A DNA stretch of 64,000 bases from Linderina pennispora. Taxonomy: Eukaryota > Kickxellomycota > Kickxellomycetes > Kickxellales > Kickxellaceae. The first letter of the stretch is position 1, and every line of letters starts with the position of its first letter. The notes beneath the pieces were generated by a model, which saw only the letters and a list, made by a program, of their open reading frames with translations, did not search any database and had not been told where the DNA came from. The stretch covers positions 2,108,001-2,172,000 of the forward strand of contig NW_024468249.1 in NCBI RefSeq assembly GCF_002104995.1, given 5' to 3'. Positions 46,922 through 57,014 of the stretch are shown here, piece after piece. The position numbers were made by a program, and so were the translations under genes.

Positions 46922-48443
46922 ATGGACAGTGCATCCGACCTGCTCACCCTACCAAACGAGTTGCTGAAGCAGATCAGCTTCTACCTGTGCGACGACCCCA
47001 CATACAATGCAAGGCGTCCGCAGCAACAGCTGCTGAATTTTTCCATGTGCAACCGCCAGCTTCGTGCCGCCTGCTCACCAGCGATATGGCACCAATTCAT
47101 TATGCGCCGACGGACCAGTAGCGACAGCCAGGACTACACGATCGATGATGACAGAGCTGGGGCCAAGTCATGGCTTGTCAACAATGACAGATCAACGGGT
47201 GAAGTGACCGTGCCAGAAGCCCTCATCAAATATGGCTGCTTTGTTCGCAGCTTTAGGGTCACTTTCAGTCTGGACGAGCCCAGCTTTGACGCCGACTGGG
47301 CGATGTTTTGTGAGCTGCAAAAGCACTGTCCTGGAATCACAGCTCTGTCTGCTGTTGTGCATGTGCTGGATGATGCCTCCACTGATTACTTTGCCCGGTT
47401 CTTTGGTGCGGTAGAGCAAAAACTGCCGAATCTTTTTCGCCGACTCAACTCAGCCATGGTTATCCGAAACGCATTTGATATGGATCATACACCACATACA
47501 GAGCTGGCTGAGGTTTTGGCACGGCTGCCTCTATTGAAGCACTTCAGTTCGCTAGGCGTGGCAATATCTCAGAAGCTGCTTTGCAGGATCTTTGCAGGAA
47601 AGTCTATCGAGACTGCCATGTTTTCAGAGAGCGAGTGCGACGGAGACGACCCAGATGCCATACTATCTGTAGTCAAGGATCCGCTTCTGCTGCGGGATAT
47701 TGCGGTTGGCAATAACGAGTTTATCACCTCGAGCCTCCTTCAGCCGCTGACCCAAGCCCTAGCCGAGCTAAGTGATACAGACAAGGACGTATTCATGCCT
47801 GTCGACCCTGCGCATAACTAACTGCGCTAGTGTGGACGATGCTGTTTTGGGTGGGCATCTGACCCCGAAGCGGTTCCCGTACCTACGCTTGCTAGACATG
47901 TCAGGTTGCGAGTCCATTGATTGCGAGAAGCTCCTCTACTATTCCCGCACACATCAGTGGCCGAACCTCTACTCGCTTGACCTCAGCAGATCGGTGATAT
48001 CTATGAAGATGTTGCCAGCAATCGGTGACATGTGTCCAAACTTGCGCACGCTCGGCATCGCTGCAGAATTTGGCGAGCTAGAAAACGATGGCAATTCCTT
48101 GTTTGAGCACCGGATCGGGAGGTACTTTGTGAAGATGCTGGAGAAGCTGAGTCGGCTCCAGCTGCTGGAGCTGGCGTTCACATCTCAGCGAATGCTGGAC
48201 CAGTTGTTTGGACCGAATATGCCAGGTGTGCTAAAGGAATCTCTGGTATCGCTTCGACTTAGTGAGGAGGTGGCAAGATACGGTGGCAAAAGCAACCTGC
48301 AAGCCATTGCTACCGGGCTAGCCAAAATGAAGGCGCTGCGGAGCGTTGTAATTGAAATAGAGAACCCAAAGCACAAGTCCAAGTGGGAGCAGGCGCTGTC
48401 AGGCCCAGAGTTTTCCAGAGCCGCTGTGCTGATACTGTGCTAG
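46922..48443 (+). CDS. F-box-type, LRR-like protein, tandem paralogue 1 (one frameshift)
   Basis: The N-terminus LLTLPNELLKQISFYLCDDPTYNARRPQQQLLNFSMCNRQLRAAC is an F-box-like module, followed by leucine-rich units (LRLLDMSGCESIDCEKL; NLYSLDLSRSVISMKML; LRTLGIAAEF). An extra base between about 47775 and 47821 shifts the frame; the second part continues STLRITNCASVDDAVLGG and ends at 48443. Joined length is about 506 residues. It is clearly homologous to the next gene (48822-50426) in both halves, which supports reading it as one gene. No expression signal beyond a plausible ATG at 46922 was identified. Confidence 0.78.
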
Positions 48444-48821
48444 TAGAACTGCTCTTCATATCTTTACTTTATTAAAGTAGGTAGGCCTGTGAGACTGAAG
48501 GACAAGCCAACACTTTCAAAGACCCTCTATTTTTACATGCTTTGAACTCAGGGATGGGAGGAACAGGAACAGGCATCTGCGGTTACTATCAACCGCTACT
48601 TTCAATTCTATTCATATCCACATACGGGGAAACAGCTCTAAAGCCACTCCTGCTAAGGTGATGTTTGACTTTCCAGTGTTTATTCCCTAAGAGTCCTTCC
48701 ACTCATCACTCATCGAATGCATAAGTTAGCCACTGTGTGCATTTGGGCAATACTTCCGTCCTACAGGCGATGTTTCTGAAGAATCCACAAATGTCTCTGG
48801 CACGTATCTCAAAAGTTCATC
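48444..48821. other. Intergenic
   Basis: 378 bp between the two tandem F-box genes; no gene seen. Presumed terminator and promoter. Confidence 0.5.
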
Positions 48822-50426
48822 ATGTCATCTATCCTTTTGCTTCCTAACGAGCTGCTGCGCGACATCAGCTTTTATCTATCAAATGATGCGGTCTACGATG
48901 TGAACCACCCCCAGAAGCAACTGATAAACCTGTCGATGTGCTGTCGACACCTGCGTCGCGTGTGTGCGCCTGCAATATGGCGCTGTTTTATCGGAAGACG
49001 AAAGCTTAGAAACCATGGCGAGGACTATGCCATCGAGGATCCCTACTCAATGGTCAAGACGTGGTACATATGTGTGGACCAGAAGACTGGCCAAGTGCAT
49101 ATACCTGATGTGTTGGTCAGGCATGGGTCGCTAGTGCGGTTCCTGTGCCTGGAACTCAGTGACAGCAGCTTGAATCGCCAGGCTGACCTTGCAATGTTCA
49201 ACGCAATCTGTGAGTACTGCCCACTGATCAACGAGCTCGAGCTCGATACGCTCGACTGCAGCCATGCAAGTGCCAGCTACTTGGCGTATTTGTTCTCCCA
49301 TGCCGCAAATCCACAGCGCAGCCTATCTCGCCGACTGCGCCATCTAGCGCTGAGCTGCCGCGATAATGTGCCAGGTATTCCGACGTCCCCAATTGATTTG
49401 GAACATTTGGCTGGAATGAACACCCTGTCCGAGCTTCATATAGCTGGTGTGCGGCTCCCAGTGGAGTCGGTCCGCACTGCGCTGGCCGGCTGTAGTATGC
49501 GTGAGCTGAGTCTGATGGATATGTCATCGCTGCCGGTCGACCTGGCTGGCCTAATTGGAGCGATCCCGGAGCCGCATCAGCTACAGCTTGTTTCACTGTC
49601 TACTGCAGCCCCGTTCGCTGTCACTGTTCTAAAGCCCATATTCGAGATACCTCCGGAGCTGGCTGGCACACCGCAAGGAGTCTCATGGCTTACAAGTCTG
49701 ACACTGCGCGAATGTGTGGTGGATAGGGACTTCATTGCTGAGTATATCACTCCTCAGCGCCTACCGTACCTTGCGATTCTTGGCTTCAGCTGCAAGGTAG
49801 AACAGGGTTCAGTCGAGTTCTTTACCAACTTTTGTGCCTATGAGTGGCCGCGGCTAGTTGCTCTAGATATGGCATACTGCACCATGCTCATGGCCCTGTT
49901 TGTCCGAATCCCATCTGCGTGCCCTGGCCTGAGGTCACTGAATGCTGACTGCGAGTTTATAGAATTCTTGCTGCATGATATGCACAATGAGGATGATGCT
50001 GCAGGTGAGTTTGCACAGGGGCTCAGTAGTGTGCTTCACCAGCTCAAGCACCTCGAGCAGCTGAAGATATGTGTTCCCACGCTGCATACAAGCATAGCGC
50101 TGTTCGGGAGAGATACAATGCCGCAGTGCCTCAGAACCAACGTTGTATCGCTGCATATCAATTCGCAGAGGACGAGGGGCGGTCGAAACAGGATCTCTCT
50201 GGCGGAAGGACTGGCAAGAATGGGTGCTTTGCGTTCACTGACAGTGTTTGCCTGCGATCCTTTCGACGACGAGGAATGGCGGCATATCCTCGGAGATCAA
50301 AACCTGAACGACATGTCACTGAGAATCACACACTACTCGGCCGACAATGTCACTGAGGATTCGGATTCGGATTTTGAGGAGTTTGTCGACTCTGACGATT
50401 CCCCGGGCAGCGGGACCGAGCACTAG
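48822..50426 (+). CDS. F-box-type, LRR-like protein, tandem paralogue 2
   Basis: An intact 534-residue protein. The F-box-like region (ILLLPNELLRDISFYLSNDAVYDVNHPQKQLINLSMCCRHLRRVCAPAIWRCFIG) is nearly colinear with that of the preceding gene, and the rest is leucine-rich repeats (INELELDTLDC; LRHLALSC; LSELHIAGVRL; MRELSLMDMSSL; LEQLKICVPTL). It ends in an acidic Ser/Asp tail (EDSDSDFEEFVDSDDSPGSG). Likely a substrate adaptor of an SCF ubiquitin ligase. Tandem duplication with the upstream gene; the two have diverged well beyond the inverted-repeat pair. Confidence 0.82.
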   Translation: MSSILLLPNELLRDISFYLSNDAVYDVNHPQKQLINLSMCCRHLRRVCAPAIWRCFIGRRKLRNHGEDYAIEDPYSMVKTWYICVDQKTGQVHIPDVLVRHGSLVRFLCLELSDSSLNRQADLAMFNAICEYCPLINELELDTLDCSHASASYLAYLFSHAANPQRSLSRRLRHLALSCRDNVPGIPTSPIDLEHLAGMNTLSELHIAGVRLPVESVRTALAGCSMRELSLMDMSSLPVDLAGLIGAIPEPHQLQLVSLSTAAPFAVTVLKPIFEIPPELAGTPQGVSWLTSLTLRECVVDRDFIAEYITPQRLPYLAILGFSCKVEQGSVEFFTNFCAYEWPRLVALDMAYCTMLMALFVRIPSACPGLRSLNADCEFIEFLLHDMHNEDDAAGEFAQGLSSVLHQLKHLEQLKICVPTLHTSIALFGRDTMPQCLRTNVVSLHINSQRTRGGRNRISLAEGLARMGALRSLTVFACDPFDDEEWRHILGDQNLNDMSLRITHYSADNVTEDSDSDFEEFVDSDDSPGSGTEH

Positions 50427-51153
50427 ACCGAGCGGGGTCGCCCACAGTACCTGCAGATATCCTTCTCAGTAACGCACCACTAGGGCTTTGGACCAACTTG
50501 GCATACAGCTGCGGCTCATGCGGTCTCGGTTTACAAGCATCCAGCCCGGTGAGTCAATGTTTAGTGCACGCGGAAACACCTGTCTCGCGGGTTGAGGAAC
50601 TGACGCGAACCAGTCGGAACACTACTTCCCCAAGATGTGCTGACCGACGAGATTGCGGAGGGCGGGATGGGTGGAGGCGGCAGTGCTGGCTCACGCAACC
50701 GCAGTATATCGCGTATTCGATTGGGCAGCGCAAGGCTGTTTGTTTGCCCATTGTGAAACATATTTGCCATGGCGGGTGGCATCCAATGCCATTCGCTGCA
50801 GACAAGACTGCAAGGATGTCTTCGGGACTTCACATGCTAGTAGAAGCTGGTGGTCTGCAGCTGCTTCATAGTTAATGCACTGTGGCGGCCAACCATGCTC
50901 TGAAATTGCTTGGCCATCCTGTGTAGGTGCCAGTTCCTGGCATGTATAAAGACTAGCCCGCGGAATGTGCGTCTCTGAATCCAGGCCATCCTGCTAGCTG
51001 CAAAAGTTATTCCCCCCCCTCCCTTCCCCTCATTTCTGCGATTTTAAACCTACCTCACCTCTCTTCCGCCCTCCTTTTAGTTACCCTCTTTTGTTGAAGC
51101 TTTCCTTCACTTGTTACTTTTTTTTTTTTACATACAATACCACAAGCACAGCC
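50427..51153 (+). promoter_or_regulatory. Upstream region of alkaline ceramidase, TATA box at 50945
   Basis: No gene is seen; overlapping frames of 60-125 codons on both strands lack features. TATAAAG at 50945-50951 lies about 205 bp before the ATG, and a long pyrimidine-rich leader (51010-51130) follows. Confidence 0.55.
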
Positions 51154-51972
51154 ATGGACTCTGCTCTTGCTGGCGGCTACTGGGGCGACATCACAGCCTC
51201 TATTGACTGGTGCGAGACCAACTATGAGCTGACGCCATATATTGCCGAGTTTTTCAACAGCTGGTCGTCGCTGGCCATGGTAATCCTAGGCGAGGCATGC
51301 GCGTACATGAACCCGACGGGCCACAAGGGATTCACGGCACTCGGACACTCAATCACAGTGGTTGGACTCGGCAGCTGGCTGTTCCACGCGACGCTAAAGT
51401 ACTCGATGCAGATGGCTGACGAGCTGCCGATGATCTGGGCCATTGCAATCTCGCTGTACCTGGCAGTCGCAATGCAATTCAAATCGCACCAGGTGGTGTT
51501 CAAGTGGGGTCTGATCTCGTGGACCGCATTCACCACTGTGATGACCGCATGCACCAGTGGTAAGCTCGAGTTTGTTGTTTTCCAGACCACCTTCAACCTG
51601 TTCAGCATCGCGATGCTGTATATGACATGGCGTGCCAAGCGCGACCTTGAGCGCGCGGGTATGCCCGAGATTTCCCGCCTGTTTTTCCACGGCCTCAAGT
51701 GGTATGCGCTTGCTGGCACTGTCTGGCTCATCGACACTAACCTGTGCCAGTACATCAACGGCCAGGACTCGACGTCGGTGCTGCCATTCAACATGCAGCT
51801 GCACGCCTGGTGGCATGTGTTTGCCTCGCTTGGTCTCGTATACCTGGTGGTTCTGCTCATGGCACACTACTGCGTTCTGAAGGATATCCCAATCAAGTAC
51901 AAGGCCGTCTGCTACGTGTTCCCTTACATCTACGTTCCGTTCGAGACCTTGATCGACGGCTACAAGATCTAG
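51154..51972 (+). CDS. YPC1: Alkaline ceramidase (Ypc1/Ydc1/ACER family)
   Basis: A 272-residue ER/Golgi membrane hydrolase with about seven membrane helices that cleaves ceramide to a sphingoid base and fatty acid. Family signatures are present: GGYWGDITASIDWCETNYELTPYIAEFFNSWSS at the N-terminus (Ca- and substrate-side residues D/E/N), GSWLFHATLKYSMQMADELPMIW with catalytic His and Asp residues, and LHAWWHVFASLG, whose two His complete the zinc site. The first in-frame ATG after the T-rich leader is 51154. Intact, single exon. Acts in the same lipid pathway as the ceramide synthase at 40170-41563, about 10 kb away. Confidence 0.95.
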   Translation: MDSALAGGYWGDITASIDWCETNYELTPYIAEFFNSWSSLAMVILGEACAYMNPTGHKGFTALGHSITVVGLGSWLFHATLKYSMQMADELPMIWAIAISLYLAVAMQFKSHQVVFKWGLISWTAFTTVMTACTSGKLEFVVFQTTFNLFSIAMLYMTWRAKRDLERAGMPEISRLFFHGLKWYALAGTVWLIDTNLCQYINGQDSTSVLPFNMQLHAWWHVFASLGLVYLVVLLMAHYCVLKDIPIKYKAVCYVFPYIYVPFETLIDGYKI

Positions 51973-52553
51973 ACAGCAGTCTGCAACACATACCCCAGCA
52001 TTACCGCTACCACTATTATTACCTACCCTTTTGTGCATTAATATATTTTTCCTGTTTTATCCTACTACCTAGCCTCAAGCTGGCGCGCTGATAGCAGCCA
52101 CTAGACCGCCCACCAGTTGGTGGATGGCGCGATACTAGTTACAAATAGTAAAGCTATGCCGTATGCCACACCTAAGGCAGAAGGCCAATCAAGCGCCTTG
52201 GTGCAATCGTCCTCCAAAGTGCTGCCTGCCTTCGCATTCACATTTTTCTGAAGCGTGCCTCCTTCCTTGCCTGCAGTGGTGCGTGACCTCTGCCAGCATG
52301 CATGCAAGGCTTAGCTGCCACTATCGCTCTGATAACAGGAGCCTTTTCTGGAAACTGCTTCTTAGGTGATAGGCTGCGTTGTTGCTGCCTGCTCTTGTCT
52401 CTGCAATGCACACCATTGTTCCAATATTTGCTCGCACGCCAGACTTCTCTTACATAGCCCTCTTGTACCTCTTGACTATCCAATCGCTTGGGTCTCTACT
52501 ATCCAAACTCACCGCTTTTTCAACACAACGACGGGAAGCTTGCCCACCTACCG
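51973..52553. other. Intergenic
   Basis: 581 bp between ceramidase and the LRR gene, both on the plus strand. No gene or clear TATA box seen. Confidence 0.5.
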
Positions 52554-54449
52554 ATGGATGTATACATGTCAGCGCTCTTCAACATGACCAACGGCGGCAG
52601 GCACAGCCGCAGCACAATGGCAGTGAGTGTACGGGAGCTTAGCTCTGCCGATAGCAGCGTGGTTCACGTCGACATCCACAGCGAGGCGGCAGTGCGGGCC
52701 GTTGTTGGGCGCATCCTCCAAGGCGACTATGCGCATCTGCCGCCTGTGCGCGAGCTGAAGAGCCTGCTGAACAACCCGCAGCACCGGCAGATCCTGCACC
52801 GATCGTTCTGCACGCTGCGGCTGTCGCGGCTATCGATTGATGAAACAACGGCGCGGGTGCTGGCGATGGTTCTGCTCTCGCCGCAATGCCGCTGCCGTCA
52901 CCTGTCCATGAACTCCTGCGCGTTCACGGAGCCCGGGCGGAAAATCATGTTTTCCGCCTTGTCGATGATGGGTGAGACGTTCTCACAGCCACTTTTGGTC
53001 AACCACCAGGCGCTCGCAGCGGCAGGCGGAGGCAATAAGGCTTATGCATATGGCGCACAGGCAGCAGGCAATACAGCGCAATTCGCCGAGTGGAGTGACG
53101 CCGCACACCCTCCCCAGCCGGCCTTCGACGAGCTCGACACGGCGCCCATGGGTCTGTATTCGATGGAGTTTGTGCAGATGGGGCTTACCGACAAGCGCTG
53201 CGAGTGGCTCGGCGAGGTCGTCGAGCAGCAGCCGTACCTGCGCAGGCTCAGTGTTAACGGCAACGTCATTGGCGCCAAGGGGACTGCCAGCATTCTGACG
53301 GGTCTGGCACGTGGGTGCCCGCAGATCCAGTCGCTCATTATTACCAGCAACCTGCTGCAGTCGGCCGGTGCCCACCATGTTGCGCAGTATATCAGGACGT
53401 CGGCTGAAAAGCTCGAGCATCTGGATGTCAGCAGCAATCAGATCGCTGCCGATGGCGCTCAGGCGCTGATGCGTGCCATCATCGAATCTCCGCAGGTCCG
53501 CCTCAAGTCGCTGGTTCTTGACATGAACCGCTTTGAGGGAGCCGGGAGCCGCGCCGTGGGCCAGATGCTCGAGACCAACAAGTCGCTGGTGCGTCTGTCA
53601 TTTGCCCGCAACAACATCTTTGGCGAGGGCTGCCAGCTGCTGTTTGCCAGCCTCCACAGAAATTCGACACTGCAGCACCTCGATCTGACTGGCAATTTCA
53701 TCGACCACACGGGCGCCGAGGCAGTGCGGGATTACCTGTGCCGCCCCATGACTAGCAGCGAGCAGGGCGGACTCCTGTCGCTGGTTCTTTCGGCAAACCC
53801 AATTCGCGACGACGGTGTCGAGGTGCTGTGCCAGGGACTGCGTGAGAACGGGCACTTACTATACCTACACATCAACCACATCGACATTACGGATAGGTCG
53901 ATGGCAACCATGGGTCAGACGCTGGAGTCGACGTCAAAGCAGGCCACAGCGCTGATCAGCCTGTCGATGCGACACAACAGCCAGATAACCAAGGAGGGCT
54001 ACACAGTCCTGAGCCATGGGTGCCGGGCCAACCAGCACATCCTGCGGATCAACGCCGACATGCCGTTCGACGGCTGGAGCAGCGTGTGGGATAGTCTGGA
54101 GCGGGCAATTACCCGCAACACGACGCTGGCTATTGAGCGCTACACGGCTCCCCTGCTGATGGTTGCCCGGGGTCGCATCATCCTGTATTCGAGGCCGGCC
54201 CAAGACAGCTCTGTGTCAGAGGTCGGCTTTGCCCAGCTGCCGCTCGATATCCGTGAAATCATCCTGCACAAGATTGACAGGTTCCAGGTGCTCAGACCCA
54301 GCCAGAGACGGCGGGCTGCCCGCATTGCATCCGACATCAGAATGCGCTTCTCGTCCAAATTCTCGCTGCTCGAAGCTGTTCTTGGATCTGATTACCACTA
54401 CGTTCGGCACATTATGCAGATGCTGCACAGCTCGTATCTTACAAACTAA
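52554..54449 (+). CDS. RNI-type leucine-rich repeat protein
   Basis: A 631-residue protein with a run of ribonuclease-inhibitor-type repeats between about residues 215 and 480: LRRLSVNGNVIGAKGTASIL, IQSLIITSNLLQSAGAHHV, LEHLDVSSNQIAADGAQAL, LKSLVLDMNRFEGAGSRAV, LVRLSFARNNIFGEGCQLL and LQHLDLTGNFIDHTGAEAV, each about 28 residues, as in Ran-GAP or NLR proteins. The N- and C-terminal parts are not recognised. No F-box is seen, unlike neighbouring LRR genes. The ATG at 52554 is followed closely by a second in-frame ATG (52566), so either may be used. Single exon, intact. Function unknown; likely a protein-protein scaffold. Confidence 0.82.
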   Translation: MDVYMSALFNMTNGGRHSRSTMAVSVRELSSADSSVVHVDIHSEAAVRAVVGRILQGDYAHLPPVRELKSLLNNPQHRQILHRSFCTLRLSRLSIDETTARVLAMVLLSPQCRCRHLSMNSCAFTEPGRKIMFSALSMMGETFSQPLLVNHQALAAAGGGNKAYAYGAQAAGNTAQFAEWSDAAHPPQPAFDELDTAPMGLYSMEFVQMGLTDKRCEWLGEVVEQQPYLRRLSVNGNVIGAKGTASILTGLARGCPQIQSLIITSNLLQSAGAHHVAQYIRTSAEKLEHLDVSSNQIAADGAQALMRAIIESPQVRLKSLVLDMNRFEGAGSRAVGQMLETNKSLVRLSFARNNIFGEGCQLLFASLHRNSTLQHLDLTGNFIDHTGAEAVRDYLCRPMTSSEQGGLLSLVLSANPIRDDGVEVLCQGLRENGHLLYLHINHIDITDRSMATMGQTLESTSKQATALISLSMRHNSQITKEGYTVLSHGCRANQHILRINADMPFDGWSSVWDSLERAITRNTTLAIERYTAPLLMVARGRIILYSRPAQDSSVSEVGFAQLPLDIREIILHKIDRFQVLRPSQRRRAARIASDIRMRFSSKFSLLEAVLGSDYHYVRHIMQMLHSSYLTN

Positions 54450-54490
54450 TTGCTTGCGAATATCTTTCGTGTTAAATAAGTTCACTCCGG

Positions 54491-54961
54491 CTATTCTTCA
54501 ACAATCAGGTAGTCGCCACTTGATCTCGACGCAGTCTGCAGCACCTTGCGCCCAAGCCTGTCTGACGGTTTAGACGAATGATCCAGACCAGCGTCTGGCG
54601 AATCGACAGAAAACTCTATCGGCTCGGCAATGCGCACCAGAGGCTCGACACCGGACAGGTCCTCTGTCCTGGCCGCAGCCTGGATATGGCTCAAAAAGTC
54701 CCTCAGCTGGTGTGCATCCTTTGACAGGCGGCCAAACTCTGCCGCTTTCTGTGTCGGGTCAGGCATGCGTAGACCAGCGAGGTTGTACAGGTGCTGGATG
54801 CCCTTGGCGTCCAATGGATCGTCACTGGCGCCTTCGTGCCCAGCAGCGTTGGTGGGTTTTTCCAGGAGCGTGCCGACGCTCCAGCTCGGTCTGCTCAGAG
54901 GGAACGACGAATATGCACGAGCGAATGGCTGCGTTGAAGAGAATAGTCGTGAGCGAAGCAT
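54491..54961 (-). CDS. GATC: Mitochondrial glutamyl-tRNA(Gln) amidotransferase subunit C-like
   Basis: A 156-residue protein whose start MLRSRLFSSTQPFARAYSS looks like a mitochondrial presequence. The central part has the GatC pattern: HLYNLAGLRMPDPTQKAAEFGRLSKDAHQLRDFLSHIQ, then SGVEPLVRIAEP, as in the bacterial and mitochondrial C subunit. It would stabilise GatA-GatB in making Gln-tRNA(Gln) from Glu-tRNA. The C-terminus reads VLQTASRSSGDYLIVEE. Yeast uses the unrelated-looking Gtf1 in this place, so a canonical GatC is in keeping with a non-yeast fungus. The ATG at 54961 gives the presequence. Convergent with the LRR gene, 41 bp apart. Confidence 0.82.
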   Translation of the reverse strand: MLRSRLFSSTQPFARAYSSFPLSRPSWSVGTLLEKPTNAAGHEGASDDPLDAKGIQHLYNLAGLRMPDPTQKAAEFGRLSKDAHQLRDFLSHIQAAARTEDLSGVEPLVRIAEPIEFSVDSPDAGLDHSSKPSDRLGRKVLQTASRSSGDYLIVEE

Positions 54962-57014
54962 GGTTTGTGCAGGAGAGCAGTCTAAACAGAAATCCAAAAA
55001 AAAAAAAAGGCCTTGGAAAATGTCAGCGTTGGTCTCCAGAGATTGCCTGACATGGCTGCATTGGGAAATCGGGGTGTGGTATGGTGCCTATCGGAGCCCC
55101 CGGTTCCTGATTTGGTATATCCATTTATCGGTGCCTGGGACTGGTACCTGATATCATGGTCCAATCCCAGGTCCTTGAAATTTGGATCCAGTTGAAAGAT
55201 CACAGCCCAAAAGTGGACGCTGTGACTCACTACTGACCCCCAGCCTCTGTTTTCTGCCTCTGGAAAGCTGTGATGCTGCATTTTCATACACAGACCATAC
55301 CACAGTGCACAAGCTGCGGAATCCAGGAGCAGAGCGGTGATGTGTCCCGACTTATACTTTTCGCTGTTCACACGCGTATCAAGCAAATGCCGCCTGCCTG
55401 GGTGCAACTGCAGGATTGTTGTGACGTTCGAATGGAAGCGTGCATCGCCTCAAGCTCTTGGCCGCGCATATGCATGTTAGATGAGCGGATTCTGTCTTGC
55501 TGCAGAAGCGACGGCCCGCACAGTCCACCGAAAACAGGAGGAGGGGTGCCTTGCTTTATAGTTTTTGTGTCTTGGTATGCATTAGCCAGGCGAGCTGTGG
55601 TCGTTTGGCTGCTGCAGAGCGCGTGGGATAAAAGGTAGACATGTGGTCATGTGGCCAAGATCGCCAGCAGGTAGTCTGTGTCATGGGACAGGATTTCGTG
55701 GTGGGAAAGCACATATTCGCCTGTGCAACCAATGCAGAGTGCAAATCGGGAAGAAGATAGCGCATGACAGCAAGTACAGGCACCGGCATTCCTTTTTCCA
55801 GCTCGGATGTTTTGCAAATGTTCCATTATTTTTAGCTGCGCGGGGGAGAAGCCGGGATGGGGGGAGAAGCCAACAAAAGCGCGCATCCATGTCCATTGGC
55901 GATTGGCGCCGATAGCAGCCGCTTGAAGGAGCACACATGTCTTGGCGGGCGGCCTGCTGTTGGGCTGGCTGGCTGCTGCGGCTGCTGGCTGGCTCAATGC
56001 GAGCGGCACGATCGGCATCCAGCAATTATCCCATTTGCATCTCAGCTGCCCCCGCAACTGCAGGCTCTGCCACACCCGCCTCCCCGAAACTGCACCTAGC
56101 GCAGTTCCGATACGCCAGAGTCAGTGCCGTCATCGGCAGGGGCGGCTGGGCAGAAGCGCGAGCGCCACCAGCCTTGGCGCTGTAGAGACAAGGGCGCCTG
56201 TGCTCATCCGCTGCATATGCGCGAGCTGGACCTCGGAGGGCAATCGCTCATCCTAGCCCATGACGAGAAAGCAAATCCTCACGCCCAATAAATACTCCCA
56301 CACTGTACCTGGAGGCGACAAGTGCCCAAGTAGCTCGCGGCCGGTCACATGTATGCATGCGCTTATGCTTTGCATTGTGATTCTCTGCCGGCCTAGCATT
56401 GGCCCGGCTTCGTCGACGTTCTTAAAGGAAGAGGAAGGAGCGGAGGAAAAGTGCCCGCCTGGCGAAATCAGTGGACCAGGATAGTACTCAACCGCACACC
56501 CAGGCCTCCGCGCGCAGTGATCCTGCCATCTCGTTTGGAGTGCTGTGTATGAAACGATGTATGTGCCTCCTGTCGACCGGCTGCCGTCGATCGCCGCCCT
56601 AGGCCATCCCCCATCCAGTAGCAGCCCCTGGGCACCCCGATTCGTCTGTTATCCTCGCTAACAACCGCAAATCTGGTGGGAGACAGGGGAGGATGTTTGG
56701 CACAGACATGGCCGCCCTCTTTATGACAGCGGCTGATTTAAAATGCTGTGCGCACCCTTCATTGACAGCGTTCGAGCAGCCCCCATCTGTGAGTCCAATT
56801 TTTCTCTCCATTTTTATTCAGTTTGCCTTCCTGCCTTTAATAGACCTCTCGAGGTAGTGATACTGCATCTCTGTTTCACGCCTTCAAGACCATATCTCTA
56901 CTTCTAGCCACGGCTGCAAGGCTACTTTCCTGGTGCACTCACTAGTTTCTGGCCCCTTCGCTTTGTTATTCCAAACGTCCATATTGACTTTCAACATAAT
57001 CTACCACCTCAAAA
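54962..57014. other. Long region upstream of the amino acid permease, no supported gene
   Basis: Two kilobases with no convincing gene; frames of 60-142 codons overlap on both strands. A poly-A run lies at about 54997-55008. A pyrimidine-rich leader precedes the permease ATG. The length of this region matches those before glutamate dehydrogenase and the DAACS transporter. Confidence 0.5.

Noticed and set aside
40170..51972. A sphingolipid gene cluster (ceramide synthase and alkaline ceramidase)
   Set aside because: The two genes are 10 kb apart with unrelated genes between, on opposite strands; chance proximity is enough.
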